In this document: positions 1 to 9,162 of the stretch, one piece after another
Layout of the letters: each line of letters starts with the position of its first letter
How positions within the stretch are numbered: position 1 is the stretch's first letter
Virus record (IMG/VR): IMGVR_UViG_3300025652_000633
Span: 1 to 22,131 of that record
DNA from: a virus
Length of the DNA stretch: 22,131 nucleotides
Direction: 5' to 3' (one strand)
Notes under the pieces: generated by a model
Seen by the model: only the letters and a program-made list of their open reading frames with translations
Told to the model about the DNA's origin: nothing
The model's database searches: none
Made by a program: the position numbers and the translations under genes

Positions 1-784
1 ATGTTACTAACACATTTATATCAACACTAAAACTATATTCTTTATCATCACCATTATCTTTACCTAATCTAATTACAGTATATTTACCATTATTAGTTGA
101 TAAATTCTTTAATTTAATTGTATCACTTTTAGAAAGTCCATGTTTAACTGGTGTAGTAAATGTTAACATATTTCTATTATTTATAATACTTACTTCAACA
201 TCAACAAGTAATAAGCCACCACTAACTAAATTATGAGTAATATCACCTGGTAATTGCCCTACTTTAATTGGATATGAAATGGTAATCTCCCAATTCTTAA
301 CACCATTTTTTGGTGACATACAAAATAAATTTCTGTTTGGTTCCATATCCGTAAACACACAAAATGATGTGTTATTTACATCTGGGTCTCTAAAACCAAA
401 CCAACCATTATCTTCCCTAAGAAACTTATCTATTGATTCTTTATATGTTAAATCACCTTCAGTTTGGTCTAACTCACTAATTGTTGTAGCATTTGATGGG
501 AAACTCACATCCCTAAATTTAGCAGAATTAAAAGTATTCCAACTATTGATTTCAGTAGTATTAAATAAAACATTATTAAATAACGTGTTAAATGTTCCCG
601 TTAACCTATAATATGGAGATTGTTGTCTTTCCTTATTAAATTGTTCACCCACATTGATAACCTTCTCTATATCACCTACAGGTAGTAAGTTTGTCTTACT
701 TTCCAATTTGAGTTTTAGGAAAGAATCTTCGTTCACAGATTCCTGTGAAGACGCACTATTTAATCTAATTTTATTTTCTTCCAT
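1..784 (-). CDS. Partial probable structural protein (3' end outside window)
   Basis: The frame is open from an ATG at 784-782 to the window edge, at least 261 codons with no stop, starting MEENKIRLNSASSQES. The ATG overlaps the stop of the upstream 1170-residue gene as TAATG, so translation is probably coupled and both products are likely made together. The N-terminal 40 residues are polar. The rest is rich in Asn, Thr and Val with alternating hydrophobic residues, which suggests beta structure as in tail or baseplate proteins. I do not recognise a family. Its place as the last visible gene of a gp25-gp6 operon makes a baseplate or tail-fibre-attachment role likely, but this is inference from context. 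The C-terminal part is not visible. Confidence 0.8.
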   Translation of the reverse strand, partial: MEENKIRLNSASSQESVNEDSFLKLKLESKTNLLPVGDIEKVINVGEQFNKERQQSPYYRLTGTFNTLFNNVLFNTTEINSWNTFNSAKFRDVSFPSNATTISELDQTEGDLTYKESIDKFLREDNGWFGFRDPDVNNTSFCVFTDMEPNRNLFCMSPKNGVKNWEITISYPIKVGQLPGDITHNLVSGGLLLVDVEVSIINNRNMLTFTTPVKHGLSKSDTIKLKNLSTNNGKYTVIRLGKDNGDDKEYSFSVDINVLVT

Positions 785-3700
785 TATTCTATCGTATCAC
801 TCGCACAACCAAATTGACTTATTATTTGATATCTATCTGAACTTTTAAGATGACCCCCTAGAGTTAATGACCCATCTGCTGGACCTATTATCCCTGTTTC
901 TACATCGGTACCACCCTTTTGTAAAGTATATTCAACACCTTCAACTAAATTATATGCACCTAACGTGGTGGAATTCAACCTATTTAGACCTGGTTCGGGC
1001 GTATCTTCCACAACAACTTCTTGTGGTATCCCACTTGGAGGGTATTTTTGACCAAATTCATCAACCACTAAAAATCTATAAGCACCTGGTGGTAAATCTT
1101 CAAATATTACAAAAGCAGCTACCACATCTGGGTCTGGATATGTAATATCAGAACTATATGTAGAACCTGTAAAGGTAGATGTGGTCACTGATGAAAATTC
1201 AACCGAATAAAAAGGTGTACCACCTTCTATTTTAAGTCTAACTTGACCATCATTAAATTCAACACAATTAGTTGGTGTTGAAAATGGAGTTACTAATAAT
1301 TGAGTTGGAACCGCAATCGTTCTAGTATAACCAGAAATTTGAGGTTCATCCGTATTACTATCACTTACCGTTATATCATAAATTCCATCATCTAAACCTT
1401 CAAATAATGTTGCATATGGAATATCAAGTTGTGTTGAAGTAAACCCAGCTGGGGTACTTGTTTTTAATATTGTTATATCATAAGGCCCAATTCCACCTGT
1501 AATTGAGTTAATATAAATAATCCCATTATTAGCGGTTGTTGATTGTGAATTTCTTGTTGTAATATTAGCTTCTAATTTTAATAACCCTCTAACAATAAAT
1601 GTTTTTTTAACTGAAACACCATTACTATCAGTAACTATTACAAAATAACTACCAGCTGATAAATTACCAACATCTTCAGTATCACTTAAAGGTATTTGAG
1701 GATTATCAGTTTTATACCATTCATATGTATAATCTGGCGCACCACCTTGTACTGTAATATTAATTGACCCATCGGTACCATTAACTGTTGTTACATCTGA
1801 AATAATACCAGTTATATTAATTATAATTTTAGGCAATCTACTACAAGAAGTAAAATATTTACTATTCATTAAATCTAAAGCAGAATTATTTGGTTTAGTT
1901 CCGAAATAGAAATAAAATGAATTGTTGAACTGTTCAAGAGCACCAATTTTAGTTTTAGCTCTATATGAATTATATTGTGATGAATTAAATTTTGAGTCGA
2001 TTAAATCGATATCATCAAATGCATAATTAGGGTCATTTAATTTAATCAATTGTGAACGTATTAATTCATCATCAATATCAGCATTATCAATTGCGGTGTT
2101 TCTTGTATCATCTTCATCAAGACCCACACCTATTTCACATATCCTTCTAATAGACCTAGATTGTGTATTATTAACTTTAATATTTGTACATGAAATATCG
2201 AATAATAAAGGGACTAAACCTGTAACAGTAATTTGACCAGCTTCATCCCTTTCATTAACAAATGGTGGGATTTGATATGTTGTTGCAATTAATTCTGGTT
2301 GCACTTTTGGTAAAGCTTGCCAATCACAATCAAATACCGCACCTAAATTATATAAATCAGTCGCATATAATTTAGCACCACCAACACCACCAATACCATC
2401 ACTTCTCACACGCCCACTTGTTAAGGGCTTATAAAATAATTCATCTTCATAACTAACAATAACACCCTCATGAATACTAATAGCTTGACTATCACTGACT
2501 CTACCATTATCTGGGTTGGTGTTTACCAACTTATTATTATCAAGTCCATTACTATCTTCACCACCACCGTCTATTTCACCGCAAAATTTCTCATCACTTT
2601 TATTCTTTTTATATTTTAATAAAAACGGGTATAACGCACCATTTATCCATTCATTATAAAAATCAAATTCAAATACATTAAGTGTTTCAGCTAAAGCTAT
2701 TTGGAAACAATCTAATGTTTCACTCTTACTATTATTACCCGTAGTACTACATCGATTTCTACAACCAGGTGTATATTTCACATCAGTAATTGGACATGTT
2801 ATTCTAATACAACCTATCCAACAAAATGGTCTAATTTTAACACCAAGTATTTTAATTTGAAAACTAATAATATTATTTATAATTGATAATATCTCAATTA
2901 TAAATGATATTATTAGACATAAGATTGTATAAACTGGATTAAAATCAGTATCTAATTTATTAAATGGTATAGGATTTTTAAGACCTACACAATTATCAAC
3001 ATCTTTAAACCCTATAAAATTTCTATTTTCCTTATTAGAATTTTTCTGATATCTAGCAATGTGATTTTTAACTGTATATATTTTATTCCAATACATATCT
3101 CTAAAATGGATATCAGATGTTGATTCATCAAAAGAATAATCAACTTCATCTTCCCTTTCTGGATTATGAGGTATTAAATATTTAGCTTTAGTTCTTAATC
3201 TACCACTACCACCTGTTTCATTTAATGATACTTTAAATCTAACCCTAGTTCTAGTTGCGATTCCTTTATTTGGGTTATCAGTTGGAACTAATCTACCAAA
3301 CTCATTAGTAATCATATAGTCTAAATTCATTGGAACTTGAAATGCCCAAACACCATTATCATTAATTAATTGACCACCTTCAATATCTAATTTTTCAACT
3401 TCACCAAATAATGTTTTCCTTAAGATTTCAATAGTACCAGACCCTTCACCCATTTCACAAACTCTACCCATCTTTTTTCTAGGTCTACAGTTTTTATTTA
3501 CACTATTTTTTTCATTATCCCCAAATATTGAACCAGTGAAGATTGCTTGTGGTTGTATATTATAATTTAAATCAATATCAATTCTACTAATACCGACTTC
3601 TTTAGCTTCTTGTTCACCCCAAAATGGAATTACATTAACACCAAGTTGTCTATTTTTAACTTGCGTTAAATTATTAAGATTATTACCAGCTTTAAATTTG

Positions 3701-4296
3701 GTTGGTGAATCAAATAATTTTTTAGGATTACCTTGTTCTATAAAATCATAAGGTCTTTGTGAAAATATTCCAATATCTGATAAATCCACATCCACATTTA
3801 ATATATGATTACCAACTGGAACACCAAATAACATAAAGTCACCAGCACCGTTAGTTGTTGTTGTATATTTATAATATTTTTTATATACCTCAAAAAGCTC
3901 TGGGTTATCAATTAATTCCCTTTTAGTTGGGAATGTACCAATTGGTGCATGACACTCACTTTGTGCATCTTTAGGTAATGTATTATATCTAATACCTTCT
4001 TCACTTAAAACTTGTAAATCTGAATATGGATATAAGGTTGAAATTTCTGGGTCTTGAGCATCTTCATCAGTTAAAGGAATAAAGATTGAAACTCTAGCAT
4101 TAGGAACTCCAACACCACTATTCATTATTACACGCCCAACTACCACACCATAATTTGAGTAAAAACTACGGTATACATCTTCTTGTGATATTTTTAATGA
4201 TAAAATTTCAAGAAAATCAAAATCTTGATTTAATTGAATTTTAACACTATTATCACCACCATTTGGTTCGGTACGGATTCTTATATTTCTTGACAT
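784..4296 (-). CDS. Large multidomain tail/baseplate protein with SprB-like repeats
   Basis: This 1170-residue product is likely a virion protein because it sits directly behind gp25 and gp6 genes. Residues about 50-190 contain a carboxypeptidase-regulatory-like beta-sandwich (VVVGRVIMNSGVGVPNARVS near the start, GAGDFMLFGVPVGNHILNVD near the end). A second similar beta domain follows at about 240-360. Residues about 445-530 are unusual: a strongly hydrophobic stretch followed by a Cys-rich stretch (PFCWIGCIRITCPI, then PGCRNRC). Residues about 823-1095 hold three repeats resembling the SprB repeat of flavobacterial gliding adhesins. The first has the typical elements NGTDGSINITVQGG, YTYEW, LSAGSYFVIVTDSNG. 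The start ATG overlaps the stop of the 103-residue membrane protein gene as TAATG. Exact function is unknown; host-surface contact is inferred from the adhesin-like repeats. Confidence 0.85.
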   Translation of the reverse strand: MSRNIRIRTEPNGGDNSVKIQLNQDFDFLEILSLKISQEDVYRSFYSNYGVVVGRVIMNSGVGVPNARVSIFIPLTDEDAQDPEISTLYPYSDLQVLSEEGIRYNTLPKDAQSECHAPIGTFPTKRELIDNPELFEVYKKYYKYTTTTNGAGDFMLFGVPVGNHILNVDVDLSDIGIFSQRPYDFIEQGNPKKLFDSPTKFKAGNNLNNLTQVKNRQLGVNVIPFWGEQEAKEVGISRIDIDLNYNIQPQAIFTGSIFGDNEKNSVNKNCRPRKKMGRVCEMGEGSGTIEILRKTLFGEVEKLDIEGGQLINDNGVWAFQVPMNLDYMITNEFGRLVPTDNPNKGIATRTRVRFKVSLNETGGSGRLRTKAKYLIPHNPEREDEVDYSFDESTSDIHFRDMYWNKIYTVKNHIARYQKNSNKENRNFIGFKDVDNCVGLKNPIPFNKLDTDFNPVYTILCLIISFIIEILSIINNIISFQIKILGVKIRPFCWIGCIRITCPITDVKYTPGCRNRCSTTGNNSKSETLDCFQIALAETLNVFEFDFYNEWINGALYPFLLKYKKNKSDEKFCGEIDGGGEDSNGLDNNKLVNTNPDNGRVSDSQAISIHEGVIVSYEDELFYKPLTSGRVRSDGIGGVGGAKLYATDLYNLGAVFDCDWQALPKVQPELIATTYQIPPFVNERDEAGQITVTGLVPLLFDISCTNIKVNNTQSRSIRRICEIGVGLDEDDTRNTAIDNADIDDELIRSQLIKLNDPNYAFDDIDLIDSKFNSSQYNSYRAKTKIGALEQFNNSFYFYFGTKPNNSALDLMNSKYFTSCSRLPKIIINITGIISDVTTVNGTDGSINITVQGGAPDYTYEWYKTDNPQIPLSDTEDVGNLSAGSYFVIVTDSNGVSVKKTFIVRGLLKLEANITTRNSQSTTANNGIIYINSITGGIGPYDITILKTSTPAGFTSTQLDIPYATLFEGLDDGIYDITVSDSNTDEPQISGYTRTIAVPTQLLVTPFSTPTNCVEFNDGQVRLKIEGGTPFYSVEFSSVTTSTFTGSTYSSDITYPDPDVVAAFVIFEDLPPGAYRFLVVDEFGQKYPPSGIPQEVVVEDTPEPGLNRLNSTTLGAYNLVEGVEYTLQKGGTDVETGIIGPADGSLTLGGHLKSSDRYQIISQFGCASDTIE

Positions 4297-4607
4297 TATT
4301 TAATTACTTCTACACCTACTAATTCATAATCTTCTTCGTTGAAATCTTCATCAAAATCATCTTCTTCTTTTTCTTTATATTTTTGAAATTTCTTTAAGAA
4401 AGCAAACATCACAGCTTTGTGACCAAATATATATCTTATTGCTAACCACCAAATATAAAATAAGATAAATGGAGATAACACAACATAAATTAATGTTAAT
4501 ATAATTCCCGCTGGAATTCTTAATAATTTACCACTTAGGGTTAACTCACTATTTTCCTTTCCAATAAACTCATCGTTTTGAAAATCACCTTTACATCCAC
4601 ATCCCAT
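4296..4607 (-). CDS. Small membrane protein within the baseplate operon
   Basis: This 103-residue protein begins MGCGCKGDF. It has one long hydrophobic region at about residues 30-65 (IPAGIILTLIYVVLSPFILF, then YIWWLAIRYIFG) that could form one long or two short membrane segments. A basic stretch (KKFQKYKEK) and a strongly acidic tail (EEDDFDEDFNEEDYE) follow. The start lies 1 nt after the gp6 stop, and its stop overlaps the start of the 1170-residue gene as TAATG, so it is locked into the baseplate operon. I recognise no family. The CGC motif is not a lipobox. It could be a holin-like or membrane-docking protein, or a hydrophobic virion component; the sequence does not decide. Confidence 0.8.
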   Translation of the reverse strand: MGCGCKGDFQNDEFIGKENSELTLSGKLLRIPAGIILTLIYVVLSPFILFYIWWLAIRYIFGHKAVMFAFLKKFQKYKEKEEDDFDEDFNEEDYELVGVEVIK

Positions 4608-4608
4608 A

Positions 4609-6435
4609 TTATTGCGCTGTTTTAACTCTTATTTTTATATCTTTTTCAGGGAATTTAATTTCAAACATTCCAATCGGATTTCCGAACAATGTGTATTGGT
4701 CAGAAATTGAGATTTCTTTTGTTTCATCATCAACGTAAGGTTGTTCAATTTCATTCATTGAATAAACACCTTCACCAACTTTATTAAAAACTCTAATTTC
4801 GATTACGTTGGTTACACCACCAACATTATTTACATTTTCTATTAATTGACCTAAGTATACATTCTCACCCATATAATGTTTATTAATATCCATGAATTCT
4901 CTTACACTACGAATCACACTTGAAATTATTTGTGATTGTGGGTAATCTTTTTCGATTAATAAATCGAATTCAAATCCTAGATTAATAATTCTACCATCAC
5001 CAATAACAACATAATCATTAAGCATTTTATAATCTGCCAGATAATTTGAAATGTTTTGTTTAAGTGTATTAGTAGATGAATTTGAAAGTTTACCTGAAGA
5101 ATTTAAACCTAATATGTAAACCATAATTTTGTTTTGCTCTTCAAATACACCAGTTCTAAAAGGAACCCCAAATTCACCTGGCATTAAACTTACTCTAGAT
5201 TGGTAATCTTTAATTGTCACCGCTCTATTTTGTGCTGAGAAATTATATTTAACTAACTGTCTGATTTCATCAACTGAAGGTTCATCTCTACCACCTAAAG
5301 CTGGTACAGGGTTATTAACCGTTAATGATTGTCTAATAGAAGTATTAATTGTATTATCTGGTCCATTAACAAACATATCTACTAGGTTAATAGATGTTAT
5401 TGTATTGGAACCTAAATTTGTATTAGACCCACCACCAACTCTATATTGTATATAAACAGTTGTATTGGCTTTTAAAGTCTCCCCTAACGATAGATTATTG
5501 ATAAAGTCACCAATTCTACTACTTAAAGAATTATCTACGTTAAAATCGTCTAATTGAGAAACATCTTGATTTCCGCTACCAAAAATTAATTTTATAAAAC
5601 CATTATCAGTATATTCTTTTATGAATTTTCTAGTAATTCTAACCCATTTACCAGGTCTAATTCCACCATTATCTGATACTGCCGCAGTATCTTCAATAAA
5701 TTTTGTATCTTCAGCTAAAGCATCAACTTCAAACCATCTATTATCGAAATCTAAAAATTCATCGATAGTAGGGCTACTTGAAAAATTTGTACCTGTTTTT
5801 GTAATTACTGAAGTTATTGATAATATATCATTATCTGGTAATACCAATTCATAAAAAGGTACTACTTCAGCATTTGAAATCGTTTTTGTAAATGTTTTTG
5901 TAATACCATTTAAAACAATTTCCCTTTTAGTTAATGTGTAACTTATTATATTACTATTACTATCTAAATTAGGAATTATTAATCTATTTGGGATTCCACC
6001 TGAAGTGAATGGACTTGCAAAGTCAATATCATCTAGTGTTTCAAATACTTTACCGCCACCAGATACCTGTGTACCAACTCTAATTATTGGTGCATATCTT
6101 ACATCAAAAGTATCACCGAAAACAGGAACTGTTACTGAAAAATCTACAATACTTATAGATGGTCGTTTACCTGGTACTTTAAGACCAAATGTTCTTGCCA
6201 TGGATAATACAGAGTTTCTTTGCTCTGCATAATCGATTTGTGTTTCTTGAAATGCTCTATCAGTATTAACAGATAACATATCACTAACAGCAGCATTAAG
6301 CTCTATTAATAACATACCTATTGAGGCATCGTTAAAATCTGATAATATGTCTGGATAGTATTGTTTAACAAAATCTACTAATTCTGTTCTAATATCAGCG
6401 AAATTTCTACTTGAGTATGCTATACCTTTTGCCAT
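4609..6435 (-). CDS. 6: Baseplate wedge protein gp6-like (baseplate J family)
   Basis: The 608-residue product is close in length to T4 gp6 (660). In T4 phages gp6 forms the ring of dimers that joins the wedges around the baseplate hub and helps control sheath contraction. The N terminus (SSRNFADIRTELVDFVKQYY, then DFNDASIGMLLIELNAAVSD) is typical of the family. The C-terminal half carries the J-like region beginning near residue 403 (NRAVTIKDYQSRV) and a gp6-type ending (VYLGQLIENVNNVGGVTNV). It follows the gp25 gene by 53 nt, the usual gp25/gp6 pairing of contractile tails, and precedes a coupled membrane protein gene. The leader is A/T-rich without a Shine-Dalgarno sequence. Confidence 0.92.
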   Translation of the reverse strand: MAKGIAYSSRNFADIRTELVDFVKQYYPDILSDFNDASIGMLLIELNAAVSDMLSVNTDRAFQETQIDYAEQRNSVLSMARTFGLKVPGKRPSISIVDFSVTVPVFGDTFDVRYAPIIRVGTQVSGGGKVFETLDDIDFASPFTSGGIPNRLIIPNLDSNSNIISYTLTKREIVLNGITKTFTKTISNAEVVPFYELVLPDNDILSITSVITKTGTNFSSSPTIDEFLDFDNRWFEVDALAEDTKFIEDTAAVSDNGGIRPGKWVRITRKFIKEYTDNGFIKLIFGSGNQDVSQLDDFNVDNSLSSRIGDFINNLSLGETLKANTTVYIQYRVGGGSNTNLGSNTITSINLVDMFVNGPDNTINTSIRQSLTVNNPVPALGGRDEPSVDEIRQLVKYNFSAQNRAVTIKDYQSRVSLMPGEFGVPFRTGVFEEQNKIMVYILGLNSSGKLSNSSTNTLKQNISNYLADYKMLNDYVVIGDGRIINLGFEFDLLIEKDYPQSQIISSVIRSVREFMDINKHYMGENVYLGQLIENVNNVGGVTNVIEIRVFNKVGEGVYSMNEIEQPYVDDETKEISISDQYTLFGNPIGMFEIKFPEKDIKIRVKTAQ

Positions 6436-6488
6436 TGTAATGTTTTTTATTATAAATATAAGATAATAAAAAACTTAACAAAATAAAG

Positions 6489-6872
6489 TTAAAGTTGGAT
6501 AATTACAAAATCACGACTTTCAAACACATCTTCCGTTACAGTGTAGTCTAACCTAACTAGAGCACCGTACTGACTTTGTGGGGCTTCTTCGAATGTAATT
6601 GAGTTGATTTTTAAGTTTGGAATATACTTCTTAACAGCTTCACTTATTTCTGATTTAATTTCATCTTCGGTGATTCCATCATATGGATTGAATAAATACT
6701 TACGTAGATTAGTTCCAAAGTCTGGTAAATATAAACGTTCACCTTTATTAGTTAAAATAAGGTGGATTAAATCAGCTTTAATTGCTTTAGAATCTTCTGT
6801 ATTCAATTTTAAAAAGAAACCTTCTCTACTATCTCGAAAGGGAAAGTCAATATTGATACTTTTATTGGCCAT
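6489..6872 (-). CDS. 25: Baseplate wedge protein gp25-like
   Basis: The 127-residue product matches the size of T4 gp25 (132) and carries the family signature GERLYLPDFGTNL at residues 44-56. Proteins of this family nucleate sheath assembly at the baseplate in T4, Mu-type and type VI secretion systems. The N terminus (MANKSINIDFPFRDSREGFF) and the C-terminal beta-rich part (YGALVRLDYTV) also fit. It is the first gene of the baseplate operon: the upstream 97 nt hold the nrdA terminator and an AT-rich stretch with a 12-nt motif that recurs upstream of another gene cluster. Confidence 0.92.
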   Translation of the reverse strand: MANKSINIDFPFRDSREGFFLKLNTEDSKAIKADLIHLILTNKGERLYLPDFGTNLRKYLFNPYDGITEDEIKSEISEAVKKYIPNLKINSITFEEAPQSQYGALVRLDYTVTEDVFESRDFVIIQL

Positions 6873-6882
6873 ATCTATAATT

Positions 6883-6894
6883 TACTAATAAATA
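6883..6894 (-). promoter_or_regulatory. Candidate phage-specific promoter motif upstream of gp25
   Basis: The minus strand reads TATTTATTAGTA here, ending 10 nt before the gp25 ATG. The identical 12-mer lies at 16584-16595 upstream of the 60/240-residue gene pair. Both sites are short intergenic gaps in front of likely virion genes. It resembles neither TAnnTTTG nor exactly the T4 late box TATAAATA. A role as a late promoter or part of one is inference from recurrence and position. A second TTTATTTATTGA lies just upstream. Confidence 0.35.
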
Positions 6895-6914
6895 TCAATA
6901 AATAAAGTTTTAAA

Positions 6915-6950
6915 CTAAAAAAGGCGTAACCCGAAAGTCACACCCTTTAT
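6915..6950 (-). terminator. Rho-independent terminator after nrdA
   Basis: On the minus strand AAAGGGTGTGAC pairs with GTTACGCCTTT (11 pairs, one bulged G, two G-U pairs) around a TTTCGG loop, followed by a run of T. It lies 20 nt past the nrdA stop and before the gp25 start. It separates the replication/nucleotide operon from the baseplate operon. Confidence 0.8.
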
Positions 6951-6969
6951 TCCATTATGATAAAATATT

Positions 6970-9141
6970 TTAAGCTGAACAACCTATACACTCAAAATCT
7001 GATTCATCAGGTTTTTGTGTACTTGGTAATATAATATCTTTTCTTTTAAATAAATCGGATGTCGTTTCAGCATCTTTTTTAAGTACCCTAGTGTAATAAA
7101 CACCAGTTTTATTACCTATCTTCCATCCATGTATTAATGCCGCAGATAATTTTGTAAAGTTACCATCTGGGTAATATAAATTTAGTGATGTTGATTGGTC
7201 AATATATGGAAACGCATGATTAATCATGTCAATTCTCTTCTTTTGAGAAACTTCATAAGCAGTTTTATATTTAACTCTAAGTTCCTCTGGAATATCATAA
7301 AGACCTTGAATTGTACCACCAGCCATAACAATACGTTTAGCTAAATCATCATCCCAAAGACCCAACGCTTCTAAATCTTCAACTAGATTTCTTTGAACTA
7401 CAACGAATTCACCTTTATCTAATTTTCTTCTGTAAACTACCCCTTGTGGAACTTCAAACATTTCAGTACAACCTAATAAGTTAGAGGATGAAGCTGTTGG
7501 CATAAGAGCTGTAAATAAACTATTAGCAACTGGTTTACTCATGTCAATTTCATGTTCATGAACACCCCATTTTTGTGGGTTAAAAATTCCTTTAGCATAT
7601 AATGATTTATTATAATCTCTAAAAGTTTTCTTATGTTTAGCATAATATTCTTGTGAACCTTGAACAGCACCTAAGTATATTTCTCTCATAATACCTCTGA
7701 ATGCTTCTTTACCTTCTTCACACTCAAAATTCATACCTCTTGAGTATAAGTACTCAGCTAATCCAGCCACACCAATTCCAATAGTTCTTTGACCTAAACC
7801 ACCTTTTTTGGCCCTTTCAGTAGAGTAAACGTTAATATCAATTACTCTATTAATATGATAACTTAAAACTCTAGAAGCTTCTCTAATGTTCTCACAAGTC
7901 ATTAATGGTATTGAACCTAAAGCACATTGACCTACTTCATCTTTATCAGCATATAAAAGAGTTTCTACACATAAGTTAGAACTCTTAATTGGTCCAAAAT
8001 GTTCTTGCATATTTTTTCTATTAATAGAATCAATAAATACAACGTATGGGGTTCCAGTTGATGCTTGTGACATAAGAATTTTATTCCAAATTGTTCTTGG
8101 GTCAATCTTATCACCTAACCCCATATCAACTGCTTGTTGATATACTTCCCTGAATTCATCAGGAGAACACTCAAAGAAAGGTTTTAAGCCAGCTTTAAGT
8201 ATATCATTAGGGCAGAATAAGTAATAATCTTTTTGCTCTGTTAGAGCTTCCATAAATAAGTCATCGATACAAACACCATTAAAGATATCTCTAGTTCTTA
8301 ATCTTTCATCACCTTCATTAAGTCTTAACTCTAAATGGGAAATTATATCTTTATGCCAAGTTGGGGCATATAATGCAAATGCACCATTTCTTCTACCTCT
8401 TTGGTTAAAAAACCTAGCAATACCTTGAGCCAAATCAGCAAATCTAGGGATACCAGCGGCATTACCGTTAAAATCTCCTACTTTACTCTTAGAACTTCTA
8501 AGATTACCAATATAAATACCAATACCAGAACCATCTTTAGATGATTTAGCTAACTCACCTAATGTATCAATAATTCCTTCAAGACTATCTTCTTTTAGAA
8601 AGTTGATATCACATGATATAAATCTATTACTACCCTCACCAGTTCCAGCGGTTAAGTTTATTGGTGTTGCAAAGTTTAATTGCTTGGTTGAAAGCATTTC
8701 ATATAGATACTGAGCTGATTTTTTATCTTCAGCTAATTCAGTAGCAATTCTACCATACATTTCTTGTGGTAATTCATTACCATTTCTATATGATTTCTTG
8801 AATGTTGACCATGCTAAATAATCATAAGTATAATCTCTTGAATAATCTAATTCAATATCAAATTCTTTATATTCATGATTCTTTTGTGTAATATCAATTT
8901 CAATAGCTGATGCTAACATCGAATAATCTGGATGTAAGTAGACTGAACCCAATGATTCAATGATAACTAGGTTATCAATATCGTCTGTGGTCATTCCATC
9001 TTTAATCTGTGGGATTACTTTTTGTGATAGCTTATCAGAATCAACTTTTAAATTTAGGCTTTTGGCCGTTCTTTTAATCCTAATCAATACTTTATTTGGG
9101 TTAAAATTTTGACTAGTACCGTCTTTCTTAATAATTTTCAT
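6970..9141 (-). CDS. nrdA: Ribonucleotide reductase class I large subunit
   Basis: NrdA reduces ribonucleoside diphosphates to deoxy forms for phage DNA synthesis, in complex with NrdB. At 723 residues it is near the usual length (about 750). An ATP-cone-like regulatory domain occupies residues 1-90 (MKIIKKDGTSQNFNPNKVLI). Catalytic residues are visible: Cys177 (RFISCD), Asn389-Leu-Cys391-Val-Glu393, the partner Cys406 (GQCALGSIPL), the radical-path pair Tyr682-Tyr683 (VYYTRV), and a C-terminal redox pair Cys718/Cys721 (FECIGCSA). No intron or intein interrupts it, although these are frequent in phage nrdA genes. The start is 21 nt after the nrdB stop behind an A-rich leader (AAGAAGAAAATTAATG). 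Last gene of its operon, followed by a terminator. Confidence 0.97.
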   Translation of the reverse strand: MKIIKKDGTSQNFNPNKVLIRIKRTAKSLNLKVDSDKLSQKVIPQIKDGMTTDDIDNLVIIESLGSVYLHPDYSMLASAIEIDITQKNHEYKEFDIELDYSRDYTYDYLAWSTFKKSYRNGNELPQEMYGRIATELAEDKKSAQYLYEMLSTKQLNFATPINLTAGTGEGSNRFISCDINFLKEDSLEGIIDTLGELAKSSKDGSGIGIYIGNLRSSKSKVGDFNGNAAGIPRFADLAQGIARFFNQRGRRNGAFALYAPTWHKDIISHLELRLNEGDERLRTRDIFNGVCIDDLFMEALTEQKDYYLFCPNDILKAGLKPFFECSPDEFREVYQQAVDMGLGDKIDPRTIWNKILMSQASTGTPYVVFIDSINRKNMQEHFGPIKSSNLCVETLLYADKDEVGQCALGSIPLMTCENIREASRVLSYHINRVIDINVYSTERAKKGGLGQRTIGIGVAGLAEYLYSRGMNFECEEGKEAFRGIMREIYLGAVQGSQEYYAKHKKTFRDYNKSLYAKGIFNPQKWGVHEHEIDMSKPVANSLFTALMPTASSSNLLGCTEMFEVPQGVVYRRKLDKGEFVVVQRNLVEDLEALGLWDDDLAKRIVMAGGTIQGLYDIPEELRVKYKTAYEVSQKKRIDMINHAFPYIDQSTSLNLYYPDGNFTKLSAALIHGWKIGNKTGVYYTRVLKKDAETTSDLFKRKDIILPSTQKPDESDFECIGCSA

Positions 9142-9162
9142 TAATTTTCTTCTTTTTGTTTT

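Noticed and set aside
279-1145. Plus-strand open frames over the left-end genes
   Set aside because: They lie antisense to long minus-strand frames with recognisable protein features, are short, and have low-complexity Leu/Ser-rich products.
6451-6458. TATAAATA, a perfect T4 late promoter box, on the plus strand
   Set aside because: It points away from all genes; no plus-strand gene is present, and the region is very AT-rich, so chance is likely.
6460-6488. Weak hairpin with T run between gp25 and gp6
   Set aside because: Only five AT-rich pairs with a 9-nt loop; gp25 and gp6 are expected to be co-transcribed.
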